Shown piece by piece: positions 36,179-45,932 of a DNA stretch of 64,000 nucleotides. Where the stretch lies: positions 73,158 through 137,157 of the forward strand of contig CAVSNS010000023.1 in NCBI GenBank assembly GCA_963729325.1. The letters are read 5' to 3'. Position 1 is the first letter of the stretch; each line of letters starts with the position of its first letter. This DNA is from JABCYV01 sp963729325. GTDB lineage: Bacteria; Acidobacteriota; Terriglobia; Terriglobales; Acidobacteriaceae. The translations under genes and the position numbers were made by a program. The notes under the pieces were generated by a model, which had not been told where the DNA came from, searched no databases, and saw nothing but the letters and a program-made list of their open reading frames with translations.

Positions 36179-36874
36179 ATGCGCGCATTGATGACTCTAC
36201 TTCTCCTGACAAGCTTGTCAGCGGCTCAAACGGCTTCAACCGCAAAGCTGGATTCTCCGGAAAAGCCGACGGCTTCGGCTCCCAACCAGAATCAATTGAT
36301 GATCCCGGCGGGAACGAAAGTTCCGATCGCGTTGAAGCATGCCATTTCGACCAAGAGTTCGCGGGAAGGGCAGTCGGTCTACGCCGAGACCACGTTTCCC
36401 GTTGTGCTCAATAGTCGCGTGCTGATTCCGGCAGGCACCTACGTACAAGGGAAAATCAGCCACGTCCAGCGTGCGGGACACGTGAAAGGACGGGCCGAGG
36501 TGCTGATGCATTTCACCACCTTGATCTATCCCAGCGGCTACACCGTGGTGTTGCCGGGCTCCGTCGAAAATGTTCCGGGCGCGGACAAAACCTCCATGAA
36601 AGATGATGAAGGCACCATCCGCCAAGATAGTCAGACTGGCGAGAAAGTCGGGACTGTCGCCACTGCGGCTGGAACCGGTGCAGTGATTGGAGGTCTCAGC
36701 CACGGGGCAAAAGGGGGACTGATCGGAGCGGGCGTCGGAGGCGCGGTCGGAAGCGCGATCGCCATGCTCTCGCGCGGCAATGACGTAAAGCTGGATGCAG
36801 GGACGACGTTGGAGATGGTCATCCAGCGCGAGGTTCCGCTGGATGCCGGCCGCATTCCTGCGCCGGTGAGGTAA
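36179..36874 (+). CDS. Secreted glycine-zipper protein with barrel-like domain
   Basis: 231 residues. A signal peptide (MRALMTLLLLTSLSAAQ) is followed by a region LMIPAGTKVPIALKHAISTKSSREGQSVYAETTFPVVLNSRVLIPAGTYVQGKI that recalls the TrbI/VirB10 beta-barrel, a glycine-zipper segment (GTGAVIGGLSHGAKGGLIGAGVGGAVGSAIA) and a final strand LDAGTTLEMVIQREVPL. The ATG at 36179 gives the signal peptide; upstream in-frame starts add an unlikely extension. A paralogue lies at 37815-38453. The role is probably in the envelope; otherwise unknown. Confidence 0.7.
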   Translation: MRALMTLLLLTSLSAAQTASTAKLDSPEKPTASAPNQNQLMIPAGTKVPIALKHAISTKSSREGQSVYAETTFPVVLNSRVLIPAGTYVQGKISHVQRAGHVKGRAEVLMHFTTLIYPSGYTVVLPGSVENVPGADKTSMKDDEGTIRQDSQTGEKVGTVATAAGTGAVIGGLSHGAKGGLIGAGVGGAVGSAIAMLSRGNDVKLDAGTTLEMVIQREVPLDAGRIPAPVR

Positions 36875-36894
36875 ACCAGAGTCGCCGTAGCAGG

Positions 36895-37620
36895 CTATCT
36901 CAAGGAGAACATCGCATTCACATGTGCTGTGACTACGATGGTCTGCGGACTGAATTCTTCAGTCGGCGCGGGTGTGCCAGCTTCCATTTTCATTGCCATG
37001 GCGCGAGGAGCCATGGGTGAAATGACGCGCATGTTTTCAAACGTATCCACCGAAGCATAGGACAGTTCTCCCAACGTGCGTCCGCCAGCGCGAGCCACGG
37101 CAGCCCCAGATTCGTGCGCCCGCCGATAGGCATCCTCTACCGCCCGAGTCTTGGCTGCGTCCATGTCTTCCAATGTGTAGTTAATTGACTGGTTCTCGGT
37201 GACGTCAGTATCGGCTAGTTGCTGCACGATGGGCGCTATCTTCGAAAAATCCTTCAGCTTGAGGGAAACATTGGCATTCACCCGATATCCGACCAGCTTA
37301 CGCTTCGGATTTTTGTAGTCGTAGACCGGCTGAATGGAGAAGAATCCAATCTCTGCGCTTTTGGGCTCGATGCCGTTGGAGCGCAGAATCTGGCGAATTT
37401 GCTCGGCCGATTTCGCGGCGCGATCATAAGCCGCGCGAGAGCTATCTTCCTGGGCTGAGATATTGAATTGCACGAGCGCCGTGTCTGGATTCGCTTCAAA
37501 CCGGCCGTCAGCACCCACAAAAACAGAGTTGGGCTGCGCGGTGATTGTGGGACGATCTTGTGCCACCCCCAACGTTGTCGTCAACAGAATCGCGGCGAAC
37601 AATGCGACGCTAATTCTCAT
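36895..37620 (-). CDS. SIMPL domain (DUF541) periplasmic protein
   Basis: 241 residues with a signal peptide (MRISVALFAAILLTTTLGVAQ) and the SIMPL fold (ANPDTALVQFNISAQEDSSRAAYDRAAKSAEQIRQILRSNGI; VGYRVNANVSLKLKDFSKIAPIVQQLAD; ARAGGRTLGELSYASV). Family members such as E. coli YggE have been linked to oxidative stress tolerance, with unclear biochemistry. The ATG at 37620 directly starts the signal peptide. It is convergent with the glycine-zipper gene (20 bases between stops). Confidence 0.9.
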   Translation of the reverse strand: MRISVALFAAILLTTTLGVAQDRPTITAQPNSVFVGADGRFEANPDTALVQFNISAQEDSSRAAYDRAAKSAEQIRQILRSNGIEPKSAEIGFFSIQPVYDYKNPKRKLVGYRVNANVSLKLKDFSKIAPIVQQLADTDVTENQSINYTLEDMDAAKTRAVEDAYRRAHESGAAVARAGGRTLGELSYASVDTFENMRVISPMAPRAMAMKMEAGTPAPTEEFSPQTIVVTAHVNAMFSLR

Positions 37621-37717
37621 CGTGTCTCTCCTGAATAGAATCAACCGAATTTATACGCCCTGAGTGGGGCTACAACCAAGAACGTAGTCGCAGCCTGAAC
37701 TTGTATGGGTTTGCTAA

Positions 37718-37757
37718 TAAAAAAGAAAGAGCACGGATTCATGAATCCGTGCTTTTT
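37718..37757. terminator. Bidirectional terminator, perfect 24-bp palindrome
   Basis: AGCACGGATTCA/TGAATCCGTGCT at 37730-37753 is a perfect palindrome, with A-rich sequence on the left and TTTTT on the right, so it can terminate from both strands. Its likely natural use is for the minus-strand gene ending at 37815. Confidence 0.75.
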
Positions 37758-37814
37758 CCCTGTCGGAATCGGCGCCGCGACCACAGTACCGATTACTGAA
37801 AATCCTTCACAAAC

Positions 37815-38453
37815 TCAGTGCCAAGGTACCTGCAGCGGACGATCCAACCGCACTTCAAGCATGGTTCCTTTATCGAGAACGATGTTGCGATTGGAGAAGA
37901 ATCCCGCCAGTGCGCCGGCACTTGCTCCTATGCCGGCGCCTATTGCTGCACCACGACCGCCCCCGCCTACTGCGCCGCCAGCCGCGCCTACACCGGCGCC
38001 GACTGCGGCGTCTTCAGCCACGCGGCGCTTGCTCGAGCTTTGGCGTTCGATATCGCCCTCTTCATCGGGAGGCTTAAGCCCATGCTCCCCGGGCACGCCG
38101 ATCACGGTCGCGATCAGCGGCGCCCAGCCATGATCAGTTTGGATCTCGTCGAAACTCAGTAGAAGGCGAGTGTGCAGGCCGTTTTCCACAGCACTTACGT
38201 GCCCTTTGACCTTCTTACCCCGCGAAATCATAGTGCCATCAGGAGCAAGCAGGTCCTCCGCTAATTTTGCTTTAAAGTGCTGGGCGGGTTGCAGCCGGCT
38301 AGTGTCTAGCTTGTCGTCGAGACGGATCAAAAACGTAGTTCCGTCAGCAATCGTGCGCCGCGGCGGGAGTGAGCTCGCCTCCTGCGACCGCAAAGACAGA
38401 GTGGCCGACATCAAAGCTAAAACACACAGCAAGTAAGCGCGAGGACGAATCAT
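37815..38453 (-). CDS. Secreted glycine-zipper protein, paralogue of 36179-36874
   Basis: 212 residues. A signal peptide (AYLLCVLALMSATLSLRSQ) is followed by a barrel-like segment (IADGTTFLIRLDDKLDTSRLQPAQHFKAKLAEDLLAPDGTMISRGKKVKGHVSAV), a strong glycine zipper (GAGVGAAGGAVGGGGRGAAIGAGIGASAGALAGF) and the closing strand LDKGTMLEVRLDRPLQVPW. The order of parts and the final LDxGTxLEV motif match the protein at 36179-36874. It is probably an outer-envelope structural protein. Confidence 0.7.
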   Translation of the reverse strand: MIRPRAYLLCVLALMSATLSLRSQEASSLPPRRTIADGTTFLIRLDDKLDTSRLQPAQHFKAKLAEDLLAPDGTMISRGKKVKGHVSAVENGLHTRLLLSFDEIQTDHGWAPLIATVIGVPGEHGLKPPDEEGDIERQSSSKRRVAEDAAVGAGVGAAGGAVGGGGRGAAIGAGIGASAGALAGFFSNRNIVLDKGTMLEVRLDRPLQVPWH

Positions 38454-38578
38454 CGCAGGAACCTCAAGTAGGGAAGTTGAAGTCGTGACCGCTTCTAGAT
38501 AGGTTGGATGTGTGCCGCCAGCAAAGTGCTGCCTGGCGAATGGGCCTGAATCAAGCGTTCCGAGATTGGCGCGCCAGG

Positions 38579-39676
38579 TTAAGAAGAGTTTTTCGCCGCC
38601 GTAGAGTAGGAAAAGCGAGGAATCTGGGCTTCGATGTCTTTGCGCAGGTCTGCCCAGATGTTTTCCGACATGGTCAGGAAAACCTTGACCACCTCAGGAT
38701 CGAACTGCCGGCCCGACCAGGTCTCGATTTCTTTGCGGGCGGCTTGGAGGGTTTGCGCAGGACGATAAGGGCGATCGGAGGTGATGGCATCGAGGGTGTC
38801 GGCCACCGAGAACATGCGGGCTCCGAGAGGAATCTGATTTCCCTTCAGACCGCGCGGATAGCCGGATCCATCGTAGCGTTCCTGGTGGGAATAAACAATC
38901 TCAGCCGCCTCGGTTAAGAATGGAATTCTCTTGAGGATCTGGTAACCGTGATAACAGTGCTCGCGCATGATGGTGATCTCATCCGGTGTCAATGCCGCCG
39001 GCTTGTTCAGGATTTTATCGGGAATTGCCATCTTGCCAATGTCGTGCAGAAACGCCCCGCGCGCGATCACGTCGATTTGATTCTTGGGCAAACCCATGGC
39101 GCGAGCGATGGCGATGGTGAACGCCGTAACTCGCTGGCAGTGGCCTTCCGTTTCCCTGTCTCTCAGGTCGAGGGCGCCGCCCAGTGCTTCCAGAGTGATG
39201 TCATAGGAGCGCTCCAGATCAGCCATGGTTTGCTTCAACTGTTGAGTGCGGGCGTCGACCAGTGATTCGAGATTAGTCTGATAGGCTCGATTCTCCAGTT
39301 TGAGGCGCCGGTTCTCGAGCGCCCGGCGCACCGTGGCCAGGAGCTGCTCGCGCTCGAATGGCTTCAGAAGATAATCGTAAGCGCCATTTCGCAAGGCATC
39401 CAGAGCGACCGATATGTCGTGAACCGCGGTCACCATGACCACGGGCATGTCGGGGAACTTTTCCTTGGTGCGTTCCAAAAGGGCGATCCCATCGAGATCG
39501 GCCATCATCAAGTCGGACAGCATGAGCTCGAATTCTTCGCCTGACTCGAGCAAAGCCAACGCCTCCAGGCCAGACGCCGCCTGACGGCACTGGTAGTTGG
39601 CGATGGTCAGCATGGAAGACACAATCTCGCGAATGGTCTCTTCGTCATCGACAACCAGGATGCGGTCGGCTGGCAT
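38579..39676 (-). CDS. Response regulator with HD-GYP phosphodiesterase domain
   Basis: About 365 residues. The receiver domain at 1-120 has phospho-acceptor Asp in LMLSDLMMADLDG and Lys in YLLKPFERE. A coiled linker follows, then an HD-GYP domain with FLHDIGKMAIPDKIL (HD) and SHQERYDGSGYPRGLKG (GYP). It should hydrolyse cyclic di-GMP under phosphorylation control. I start at the ATG 39676 (MPADRILVVDDEE); the open frame extends upstream to 40198 but runs antisense to the kinase gene. It is divergent from the hybrid kinase, its probable partner. Confidence 0.9.
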   Translation of the reverse strand: MPADRILVVDDEETIREIVSSMLTIANYQCRQAASGLEALALLESGEEFELMLSDLMMADLDGIALLERTKEKFPDMPVVMVTAVHDISVALDALRNGAYDYLLKPFEREQLLATVRRALENRRLKLENRAYQTNLESLVDARTQQLKQTMADLERSYDITLEALGGALDLRDRETEGHCQRVTAFTIAIARAMGLPKNQIDVIARGAFLHDIGKMAIPDKILNKPAALTPDEITIMREHCYHGYQILKRIPFLTEAAEIVYSHQERYDGSGYPRGLKGNQIPLGARMFSVADTLDAITSDRPYRPAQTLQAARKEIETWSGRQFDPEVVKVFLTMSENIWADLRKDIEAQIPRFSYSTAAKNSS

Positions 39677-39808
39677 GGGATGCTTAAGTGTACGGCCAAT
39701 TCTATCGCAGTTCAGAGATTCCGAAAGTAACCATAAGGGGCGGGAAAGCCCATTGGTAACGGGGCAAGGCGTGCTATTAAAGGAAACGAGCGCTTGGCCC
39801 TGGTTGCC

Positions 39809-42800
39809 ATGAATATTTCGATTTTGTGCGTCTGGCACGCGGTCGGGGACATCACTGTCCCCCGGTTGATGGCACAGGAGTCGGCTGCCTTGATCATGCT
39901 GGCGGCCAGCCTGCTGGTATTCCGAACTTTCCGTGAGCGCTACCTTCTGCTGTGGATCCTGGGCTGGCTGGCCTGCTTCGTTTCCCGCTGGACTCTGCGC
40001 GGGGAAGACGCCAGCACTCCGCCGCGCTATCTGACGGCGATTTCGCACGCCGAGTTCGTTCTGGCGGTATGTCTGTTCGCGGCTGCCGTGTTCGTCTATA
40101 CCCATGCCCGCAAGCTGCTGTTGCCCTTGCTGCTGATTTCGTTCACGATCGATTGGCTTTGCTGTGGCCCGCGCCCTGTTATGGCCCGACTCAATCACGC
40201 TGCGGGCAGCTCTGGAGGTTTCCTATCGGCTGATTACACTCAGTGCCGCCTTCCAGTTGATTCGCTTTCGCTGGGCAAGATGGGAAATCGGACCCTGGCT
40301 GTTGAGCCTCGAGCCTGCTGCTGCTGCATGTCAGGTGGGAACCTGTGAGCGTTCACTTACCGCCTGGTTCCGACCTGATGACGAATCTTCTGCTGGGACT
40401 GAGCATGTTGCTGGTGGTGTTCGACGACTACAAGATGCGCACCCGGCGACTGGGGGTAATCAATGCGCTGACAACCAGCATTACTCGCGCGCAGCAGCAT
40501 GGGCCGATGATGGTTACCGCCCTCGAGGAACTTAAAGGCCTGATGTGCGCCAAGGCAGCCTGGTTCCGTCTGCTCGAGGGCGAACAGGATGGTCATCGCG
40601 CAGCAGATCGGGCTTTCCCAGGACTTTCTGCGCGATCGCAGTTCGGTTCCACAGGGATGAGACTCTAGGGCAGGCCCTGAAAGAAGGCGACACCGACTGT
40701 GGTCAAAACCAGCGCTGCGAGCGAAGCCATCGGCCGTACCTCAAAAAAGAGCGTTTTCACCACGTAGTTGTAGTGCCCGTGCTGGGCAAAAAATCAGTGA
40801 TCGGAACTCTGTCGCTGGGCAGCCGCCACCGTCTCTCCTATGCCCCAGAGGACATGGAGTTTCTCACCACAAGTGCCCACCAACTGGGGCTGGCCTTTGA
40901 GAACCTGCGTCTAGTGGAACAGATTCTGCGCTCCCATCGCCAATGGACAAATACTTTTGATTCCATTCATGACTTTGTCCTGCTGCACGACTCCGAATTC
41001 CGGGTGATGAAGGCGAACCACGCCCTGTTGCAGCGTTTGGGCCAGGCGCCCGCAGATGTCGTGGGACAACTTTGCGAACAGGTGCTTCCCCGTGTGCGTA
41101 GCGAGTGGAAGGGATGTCCCTACTGCCACGGCGCGGAAGAGGGCTTTTACGAGGGCGACGATCCCTGTTTCGGTGGTTTCTCCATGATTTCGACCTCTTC
41201 GTACACCGATCAGGGAGGCAAGCAGAAAGGAACTATCCATGTAATCCGCGATACCACCGACCGGCGGATGGCAGAGGAAAAGTATCGGCTCCTGTTTGAA
41301 CAGGTTCAGGAAGGCGTTTTCGTCGCGACGCCGGAGGGCAAACTGCTGGATTGCAACGATGCCTTCATTCGCATGCTGGGCTATACCCAGGAAGAACTCG
41401 CGGCCCTCAACATCGATTCCGAGCTGTATGCGTCGATTGAGCAGCGTGACGCATTTCGGAGGGAAGTAGAGCTTCACAATTACGTACGCAACTTTGAAGT
41501 CACCCTGCGGAAGAAAGACGGCACGCTCCTCACGGCTGTGGAGAGCAGCTTCGCCAGCCGAGATAGCGCCGGCAAAATCGAACGCTATCAGGGTTTCCTG
41601 CTGGACATGACAGAGAAGAAGCGCGCCGAAGACGAGATTCGCCGCCGGAATCGCGAGCTGAACGCGCTGAATGCCATGGCCGTGATCGCGACCCAGTCCT
41701 TCGACTTGGATGAGATTCTGAACCTCACGCTGCGGCAGGTTATCTCGCTGCTGGGTGCGGAGACTGGATCTATATATCTTTCCGACTCTGACGAAACTAC
41801 GTTCCGCCGTCGCGCCGGGTGGGGTCAGCGCAGCGCTGATCGGGCGCGCTTTTCCGAGATCAAGATCGTTGACTTTGGCGATCTGGTCACGCGCTCGCGG
41901 ACCGAGGTGATCACTGCGGAATATCTCCCGCATCTACCTGCTCTTGTAGCCGACTTTATTCGCGCCGACGGCCTGGCTTCCTGGATCTGGGTGCTGTTGT
42001 GGGGCAAAGACAAGCCCATGGGCATTATGGGCATCAGCAGCCGCGAGAGCCGCGAGTACACCAGCAATGACGAGAATCTGCTGGTGGCCATCGGCCGCCA
42101 GTTGTCGACCACGATTGAGAAAGTTCGCCTTTATGAAGAAACCTGCCGCGCCTATGAAGACCTGCGCCGCACTCAGGAACAGTTGTTGCAGAGCGAAAAA
42201 ATGTCGGCGGTGGGGCAGCTGATTGCTGGCGTTGCTCATGAACTCAACAATCCCCTCACGGCCATTCTGGGCTATGCGCAACTCCTGGAGAGCGAAGGGC
42301 TGGGAGAGCGCGCCGCAGATTTCGTGAGCAAACTTTTCAAGCAAGCCCAGCGTACTCATCGAGTGGTGCAGAACCTGCTTTCCTTCGCCCGCCAGCGGAA
42401 GCCGCATCGGCAGGAAATCGACGTGTGCAGGGTATTGGAAGAGACGCTGACGCTGCGCGACTACGATTTGAAGGTGAATGATATTAGGTTGGAACGCGAA
42501 ATTGCGTCCGACGTCCCTGCCGTAACCGCCGATTCGCACCAACTGGAGCAGGTATTTCTCAATCTCATTAACAACGCCGTGGACGCCATGCTGGAAGCGG
42601 GTCAAGGTGGCATGCTGAAAGTGCGGGTCTACTTGCGTGAAGGCAAAGTGCACATTGAATTCGCGGACTCGGGGCCAGGCATTAAAGAGCCGAACCGCAT
42701 CTTTGATCCCTTCTATACCACCAAGAGCGTGGGCAAAGGCACCGGACTGGGCCTGAGCATCTGCTATGGCATCATCAAGGAGCACGGTGGTGAAATTTCC

Positions 42801-43301
42801 GCTCGCAACCGCAAAGAAGGAGGAGCGATCATCGAAGTGTCCTTGCCGTCTGCCGGATGCAGCGCTTCTCCTGAGACAGCACTACCTGCGCCGCGCGCCG
42901 ACTTTGCGATCGAGGGCCGCATTCTCCTGGTCGAGGATGAGGAGGCGGTATTGGAGTTTGAGCGCGATGTGCTGGCTGGCGCCGGCGCGCAAGTAGTCAC
43001 GTTAATGAATGGAGAAGAAGTAAAGGCGCGGCTCCTAAGCGAGACCTTCGATGCGCTCATTATTGATGGCAAGATGCCCGGCGGTTGGAATGCCCCTGAG
43101 GTGTATCGCTGGATTGCTGAGAAATGCCCTGGATTGGAGAAACATCTGCTGTTCACCTTTTCTGCCGTCGCCGAACCGGAGACCCGCGCGTTTCTGCATC
43201 AGAACAACCTTCCCTATCTGGTGAAGCCGTTCGAAGTCGCCGACCTCATTTCCCAGGCACGGCGTCTCTTGCAAAAGAGTCGTGCAACCGCCGCTGGTTA
43301 G
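39809..43301 (+). CDS. Membrane hybrid histidine kinase, GAF-PAS-GAF-HisKA-HATPase-REC (apparent frameshifts at the 5' end)
   Basis: About 1160 residues once repaired. The N-terminus has six to seven hydrophobic helices (from SAALIMLAASLLVF to MTNLLLGLSMLLVVF). Then come GAF (VVVVPVLGKKSVIGTLSLG), two PAS domains (about 40930-41620), a second GAF (LNLTLRQVISLLGAETGSIYLSD), HisKA with GVAHELNNPLTAILGY, HATPase with NLINNAVDAM, DSGPGI and GKGTGLGLSI, and a C-terminal receiver (LIIDGKMPG). Slips lie near 40160, 40310, 40585 and 40655; from 40660 to the end the frame is clean. It probably phosphorylates the divergent HD-GYP regulator. Confidence 0.85.
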
Positions 43302-43311
43302 GATCCGAAAC

Positions 43312-43611
43312 TTACAGACTTTCCTTCAACGTCCGCGCAAATTCGCGAAGTGCGCTTTCCTTCCTGCGATACCACATCCATTGGCCGAGCTTCCTGGCTT
43401 CCACCAGCCCCGCTTTTTTCAGGATCGACATATGGTGAGAAATGGTGGGCTGTGATAGCCGAATCCTCTGTTCGATGTCGGAAGCGCACAGCCCGACGTC
43501 TTTGTCGAGGGAGCATCCCCCGCGTTCCTTTAGGGCCTGCAGAATTCGCCTGCGGGTAGGATCAGCGACAGCGTGTAACATACGGTTTAGTTCGGGCTCG
43601 GGGTTGTTCAT
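43312..43611 (-). CDS. ArsR-family transcriptional regulator
   Basis: 99 residues, a winged HTH (HAVADPTRRRILQALKERGG ... LSQPTISHHMSILKKAGLVEARKLGQWMWYRRKE). Two cysteines (CSLDKDVGLC) precede the recognition helix, but not as the ELCVCD metal site, so metal sensing is uncertain. It is convergent with the kinase gene (10 bases) and divergent from the Moco gene 103 bases away, which it may control. Confidence 0.9.
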   Translation of the reverse strand: MNNPEPELNRMLHAVADPTRRRILQALKERGGCSLDKDVGLCASDIEQRIRLSQPTISHHMSILKKAGLVEARKLGQWMWYRRKESALREFARTLKESL

Positions 43612-43660
43612 TGCTGGCTAGAATGAGCAGAAAATTGATGAATGTCAATATGCGAAGCGG

Positions 43661-43684
43661 TCGGACGTCGGACATCGGACGTCA
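43661..43684 (+). repeat. Short heptamer repeats TCGGACG upstream of the Moco gene
   Basis: TCGGACG-TCGGACA-TCGGACG-TCAG: three near-identical 7-bp units, 31 bases before the GTG of the molybdenum enzyme gene. Roughly inverted and longer relatives follow the gene at 44341-44394. Confidence 0.6.
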
Positions 43685-43714
43685 GCTAGTTCTGAGCAGG
43701 GAGGTAAGAATTCG

Positions 43715-44326
43715 GTGCTCTTTGAAGGCAAAGATCGCAGGGAACTGGAGAAGCTGATGAAGCAGGAGGGCCGACTGCCTCCCGGCCAGTCACTCACGCT
43801 GAAGTGGCCCGTCCTGCACTATGGTTCAGTGCCAAGCTTCGATCCCAAAACCTGGGATTTCCGGGTCTACGGCTTGGTGCAGTCTCCCCTGACGCTTACA
43901 TGGGACGAATTCAATGCCTTGCCCAAGGTTCAGCGCACCAGCGATTTTCATTGCGTCACGCGCTGGAGCCGGTTTGACAACCGCTGGGAAGGTGTCGCGT
44001 TTCGAGAGGTGCTGAAACGAGTTCGTCCCACGAAGGAAGCTGCTTACGTCCTGGTGCACGCCGAGCAGGGATACACTGCCAACGTTCCTTTGGCGGACCT
44101 GGACCGCGATGAAGTACTGCTGGCCACGCATCACGACGGACAGCCGCTGGAGCCTGATCATGGCTATCCTCTGCGCTTGATCGTTCCCCATCTCTACTCC
44201 TGGAAGTCAGTCAAGTGGGTTCGCGGCCTGGAGTTCCTGGATCACGATGTGCCCGGATTCTGGGAGCAGAACGGCTACAACATGTACGGCGATCCGTGGA
44301 AGGAACAGAGGTTCAGTCAGGATTGA
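43715..44326 (+). CDS. Minimal sulfite-oxidase-fold molybdopterin oxidoreductase
   Basis: 203 residues, essentially only the Moco domain. The Mo-binding cysteine is Cys80 in SDFHCVTRWS. GVAFREVLKRV, LATHHDGQPLEPDHGYPLRLIVPHLYSWKSVKWV and the C-terminal GFWEQNGYNMYGDPW are typical of the soluble YedY-like/small SuOx group. No dimerisation domain, heme or signal peptide is seen. The GTG at 43715 has GGGAGG about 10 bases upstream. The substrate is unknown. Confidence 0.88.
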   Translation: MLFEGKDRRELEKLMKQEGRLPPGQSLTLKWPVLHYGSVPSFDPKTWDFRVYGLVQSPLTLTWDEFNALPKVQRTSDFHCVTRWSRFDNRWEGVAFREVLKRVRPTKEAAYVLVHAEQGYTANVPLADLDRDEVLLATHHDGQPLEPDHGYPLRLIVPHLYSWKSVKWVRGLEFLDHDVPGFWEQNGYNMYGDPWKEQRFSQD

Positions 44327-44340
44327 GAGCAAGGCAGGCT

Positions 44341-44394
44341 TCAGACGTCCGACTTCAGACGCCTCCGACTGCGGACCTCAGACTTCGGACCTCA
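44341..44394 (+). repeat. GGAC/GTCC-type short repeats downstream of the Moco gene
   Basis: TCAGACGTCCGACTTCAGACG and CTCAGACTTCGGACCTCA: irregular repetition of CAGAC, CCGAC and GGACCTC. It partly mirrors the TCGGACG repeats upstream of the gene in inverted sense. It ends at the 3' end of the SPOR gene. Confidence 0.5.
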
Positions 44395-44973
44395 CTTCTT
44401 CAAGATCGGGTTATAGCCGTCACCTACCAACTTGGCTCGGGTCGTCTCGGCGTCCTTAACGTCGGCAAAAGGACCGACCTGTACGTGGAATAGTTTGTCC
44501 GCCGGCGTGTTGTTCGCGAATGCAGCATATTGCTTTTTCTTCAAAGCGCCCACCAGCGCTTCCGCATCTTCCTGTTTGCGCACGGCGGCAACCTGGACGT
44601 AATACCCATTCAGCGGCGGAGCAACCGCGGAGTCGGATGCCGTCTTGCCGTCGGGAGAGTTGTCGGCACCCGAGTCTTTCCCGACAGCATCGTTGGTTGC
44701 CGATTGGGCGCCGCTATCCTTCTGCTTCTGTCCAACTGACTTGAAGTACGCCACGTCGGGAGAAGCGTTGCTGCCGGTTGATTTGACTGCCGAAGGACGC
44801 GCATTAGCCGCAGGAGCAGGAGCCGGCGAAAGATCGCCGCTTACCTTTACGGAATTCTTACCGAGCGAGAATCCCATCCCAAAAAATACGGCACAGAGAG
44901 CCACCAGTCCGAAAAAGAAGGCCAGCATCTTCCCCGTACCTAGCGTGATTTCCGTGTCTTGAGAAGCAGCCAT
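44392..44973 (-). CDS. SPOR domain membrane protein
   Basis: 193 residues. A short cytoplasmic N-terminus precedes one transmembrane helix (MLAFFFGLVALCAVFFGMGFSLG), a Ser/Ala/Asp-rich periplasmic linker (50-120) and a C-terminal SPOR domain (GYYVQVAAVRKQEDAEALVGALKKKQYAAF ... FHVQVGPFADVKDAETTRAKL). SPOR domains bind denuded glycan strands at division sites. It lies downstream of the slipin gene on the same strand with a 44-base gap. Confidence 0.9.
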   Translation of the reverse strand: MAASQDTEITLGTGKMLAFFFGLVALCAVFFGMGFSLGKNSVKVSGDLSPAPAPAANARPSAVKSTGSNASPDVAYFKSVGQKQKDSGAQSATNDAVGKDSGADNSPDGKTASDSAVAPPLNGYYVQVAAVRKQEDAEALVGALKKKQYAAFANNTPADKLFHVQVGPFADVKDAETTRAKLVGDGYNPILKK

Positions 44974-45017
44974 CGCTTATTTCGACCTCGTTTCGATTCC
45001 GATTGGCTGGAGAGATG

Positions 45018-45803
45018 TCAACTCCTGGCGCCGTCTCCATCAGACTTACCCATCAACTTCTGAAGGCCAGAGAAGAAATCAACCGGAACGGGAAAGATCA
45101 CGGTCGTGTTCTTCTCCACGCCGATTTCCGTCAAAGTTTGCAAATAACGCAACTGCACGCTGACTGGTTCAGTGGCCAACAGCTTGGCCGCGTCGACCAG
45201 ACGCTGCGCCGCCGAAAACTCACCTTCCGCGTGGATGATCTTGGAACGCTTTTCGCGCTCGGCCTCGGCTTGTTTCGCCATGGCACGCAACATGGATTCC
45301 GGCATATCCACTTGCTTGACCTCAACGTTGGCTACTTTCACGCCCCACGGCGCGGTGTGGGTGTCCAGAATGCTCTGCAGACGCAAATTGATCTTGTCAC
45401 GGTGAGCGAGCAATTCATCAAGCTCTTGTTCGCCGAGAACGGAGCGCAAAGTAGTCTGCGCGAATTGCGAAGTCTGGTAAACGTAGTTGGAAACCTCAAC
45501 CACAGCCTTGCGAGGCTCAATCACGCGCAGGAAAATGACGGCGTTAACCTTCAGCGTGACATTGTCGCGAGTGATGATGTCCTGCGGGGGGACTTCCAGT
45601 GCTTCCTGACGGAGCGAGACGCGAACCATGCGATCGATGGGGGCGAAGACAAAGATGAGGCCAGGTCCCTTGGCTTCCGGTAGCAAACGCCCGAGACGAA
45701 ATATCACACCGCGTTCGTACTCCGCCAGAATCTTAATTGAACTCAGGAGATACAGAACTGCGATGATGATGGCGACGGTAGTAAATCCGAATCCAAGCTC
45801 CAT
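45018..45803 (-). CDS. Slipin, SPFH/band 7 family membrane protein
   Basis: 261 residues. One N-terminal helix (VAIIIAVLYLLSSIKIL) leads into the band 7 domain (EYERGVIFRLGRLLPEAKGPGLIFVFAPIDRMVRVSLR; VNAVIFLRV; QTTLRSVLGEQELDELLAHRDKINLRLQ) and a charged coiled coil (RAMAKQAEAEREKRSKIIHAEGEF). Stomatin-like slipins form large membrane scaffolds and commonly pair with NfeD proteases. The NfeD gene is 129 bases upstream on the same strand. Confidence 0.93.
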   Translation of the reverse strand: MELGFGFTTVAIIIAVLYLLSSIKILAEYERGVIFRLGRLLPEAKGPGLIFVFAPIDRMVRVSLRQEALEVPPQDIITRDNVTLKVNAVIFLRVIEPRKAVVEVSNYVYQTSQFAQTTLRSVLGEQELDELLAHRDKINLRLQSILDTHTAPWGVKVANVEVKQVDMPESMLRAMAKQAEAEREKRSKIIHAEGEFSAAQRLVDAAKLLATEPVSVQLRYLQTLTEIGVEKNTTVIFPVPVDFFSGLQKLMGKSDGDGARS

Positions 45804-45932
45804 CTAGGCCTCCGCGCCCGGTCAATCAGGAACGCTGCTGCGGATTCTATCGCAATTCCTTGCGATGGTGAGCCATTTCACGGTTGCCTGGGGTTGTCTC
45901 GCCAGATGCGGCATGTATCAGGCATGTAGCGA

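Noticed and set aside
39677..40198. Upstream extension of the HD-GYP frame
   Set aside because: It is antisense to the transmembrane part of the hybrid kinase, and the receiver domain begins at 39676.
40911..41933. 340-codon minus-strand frame
   Set aside because: It is opposite the PAS/GAF region of the kinase, with no recognisable product.
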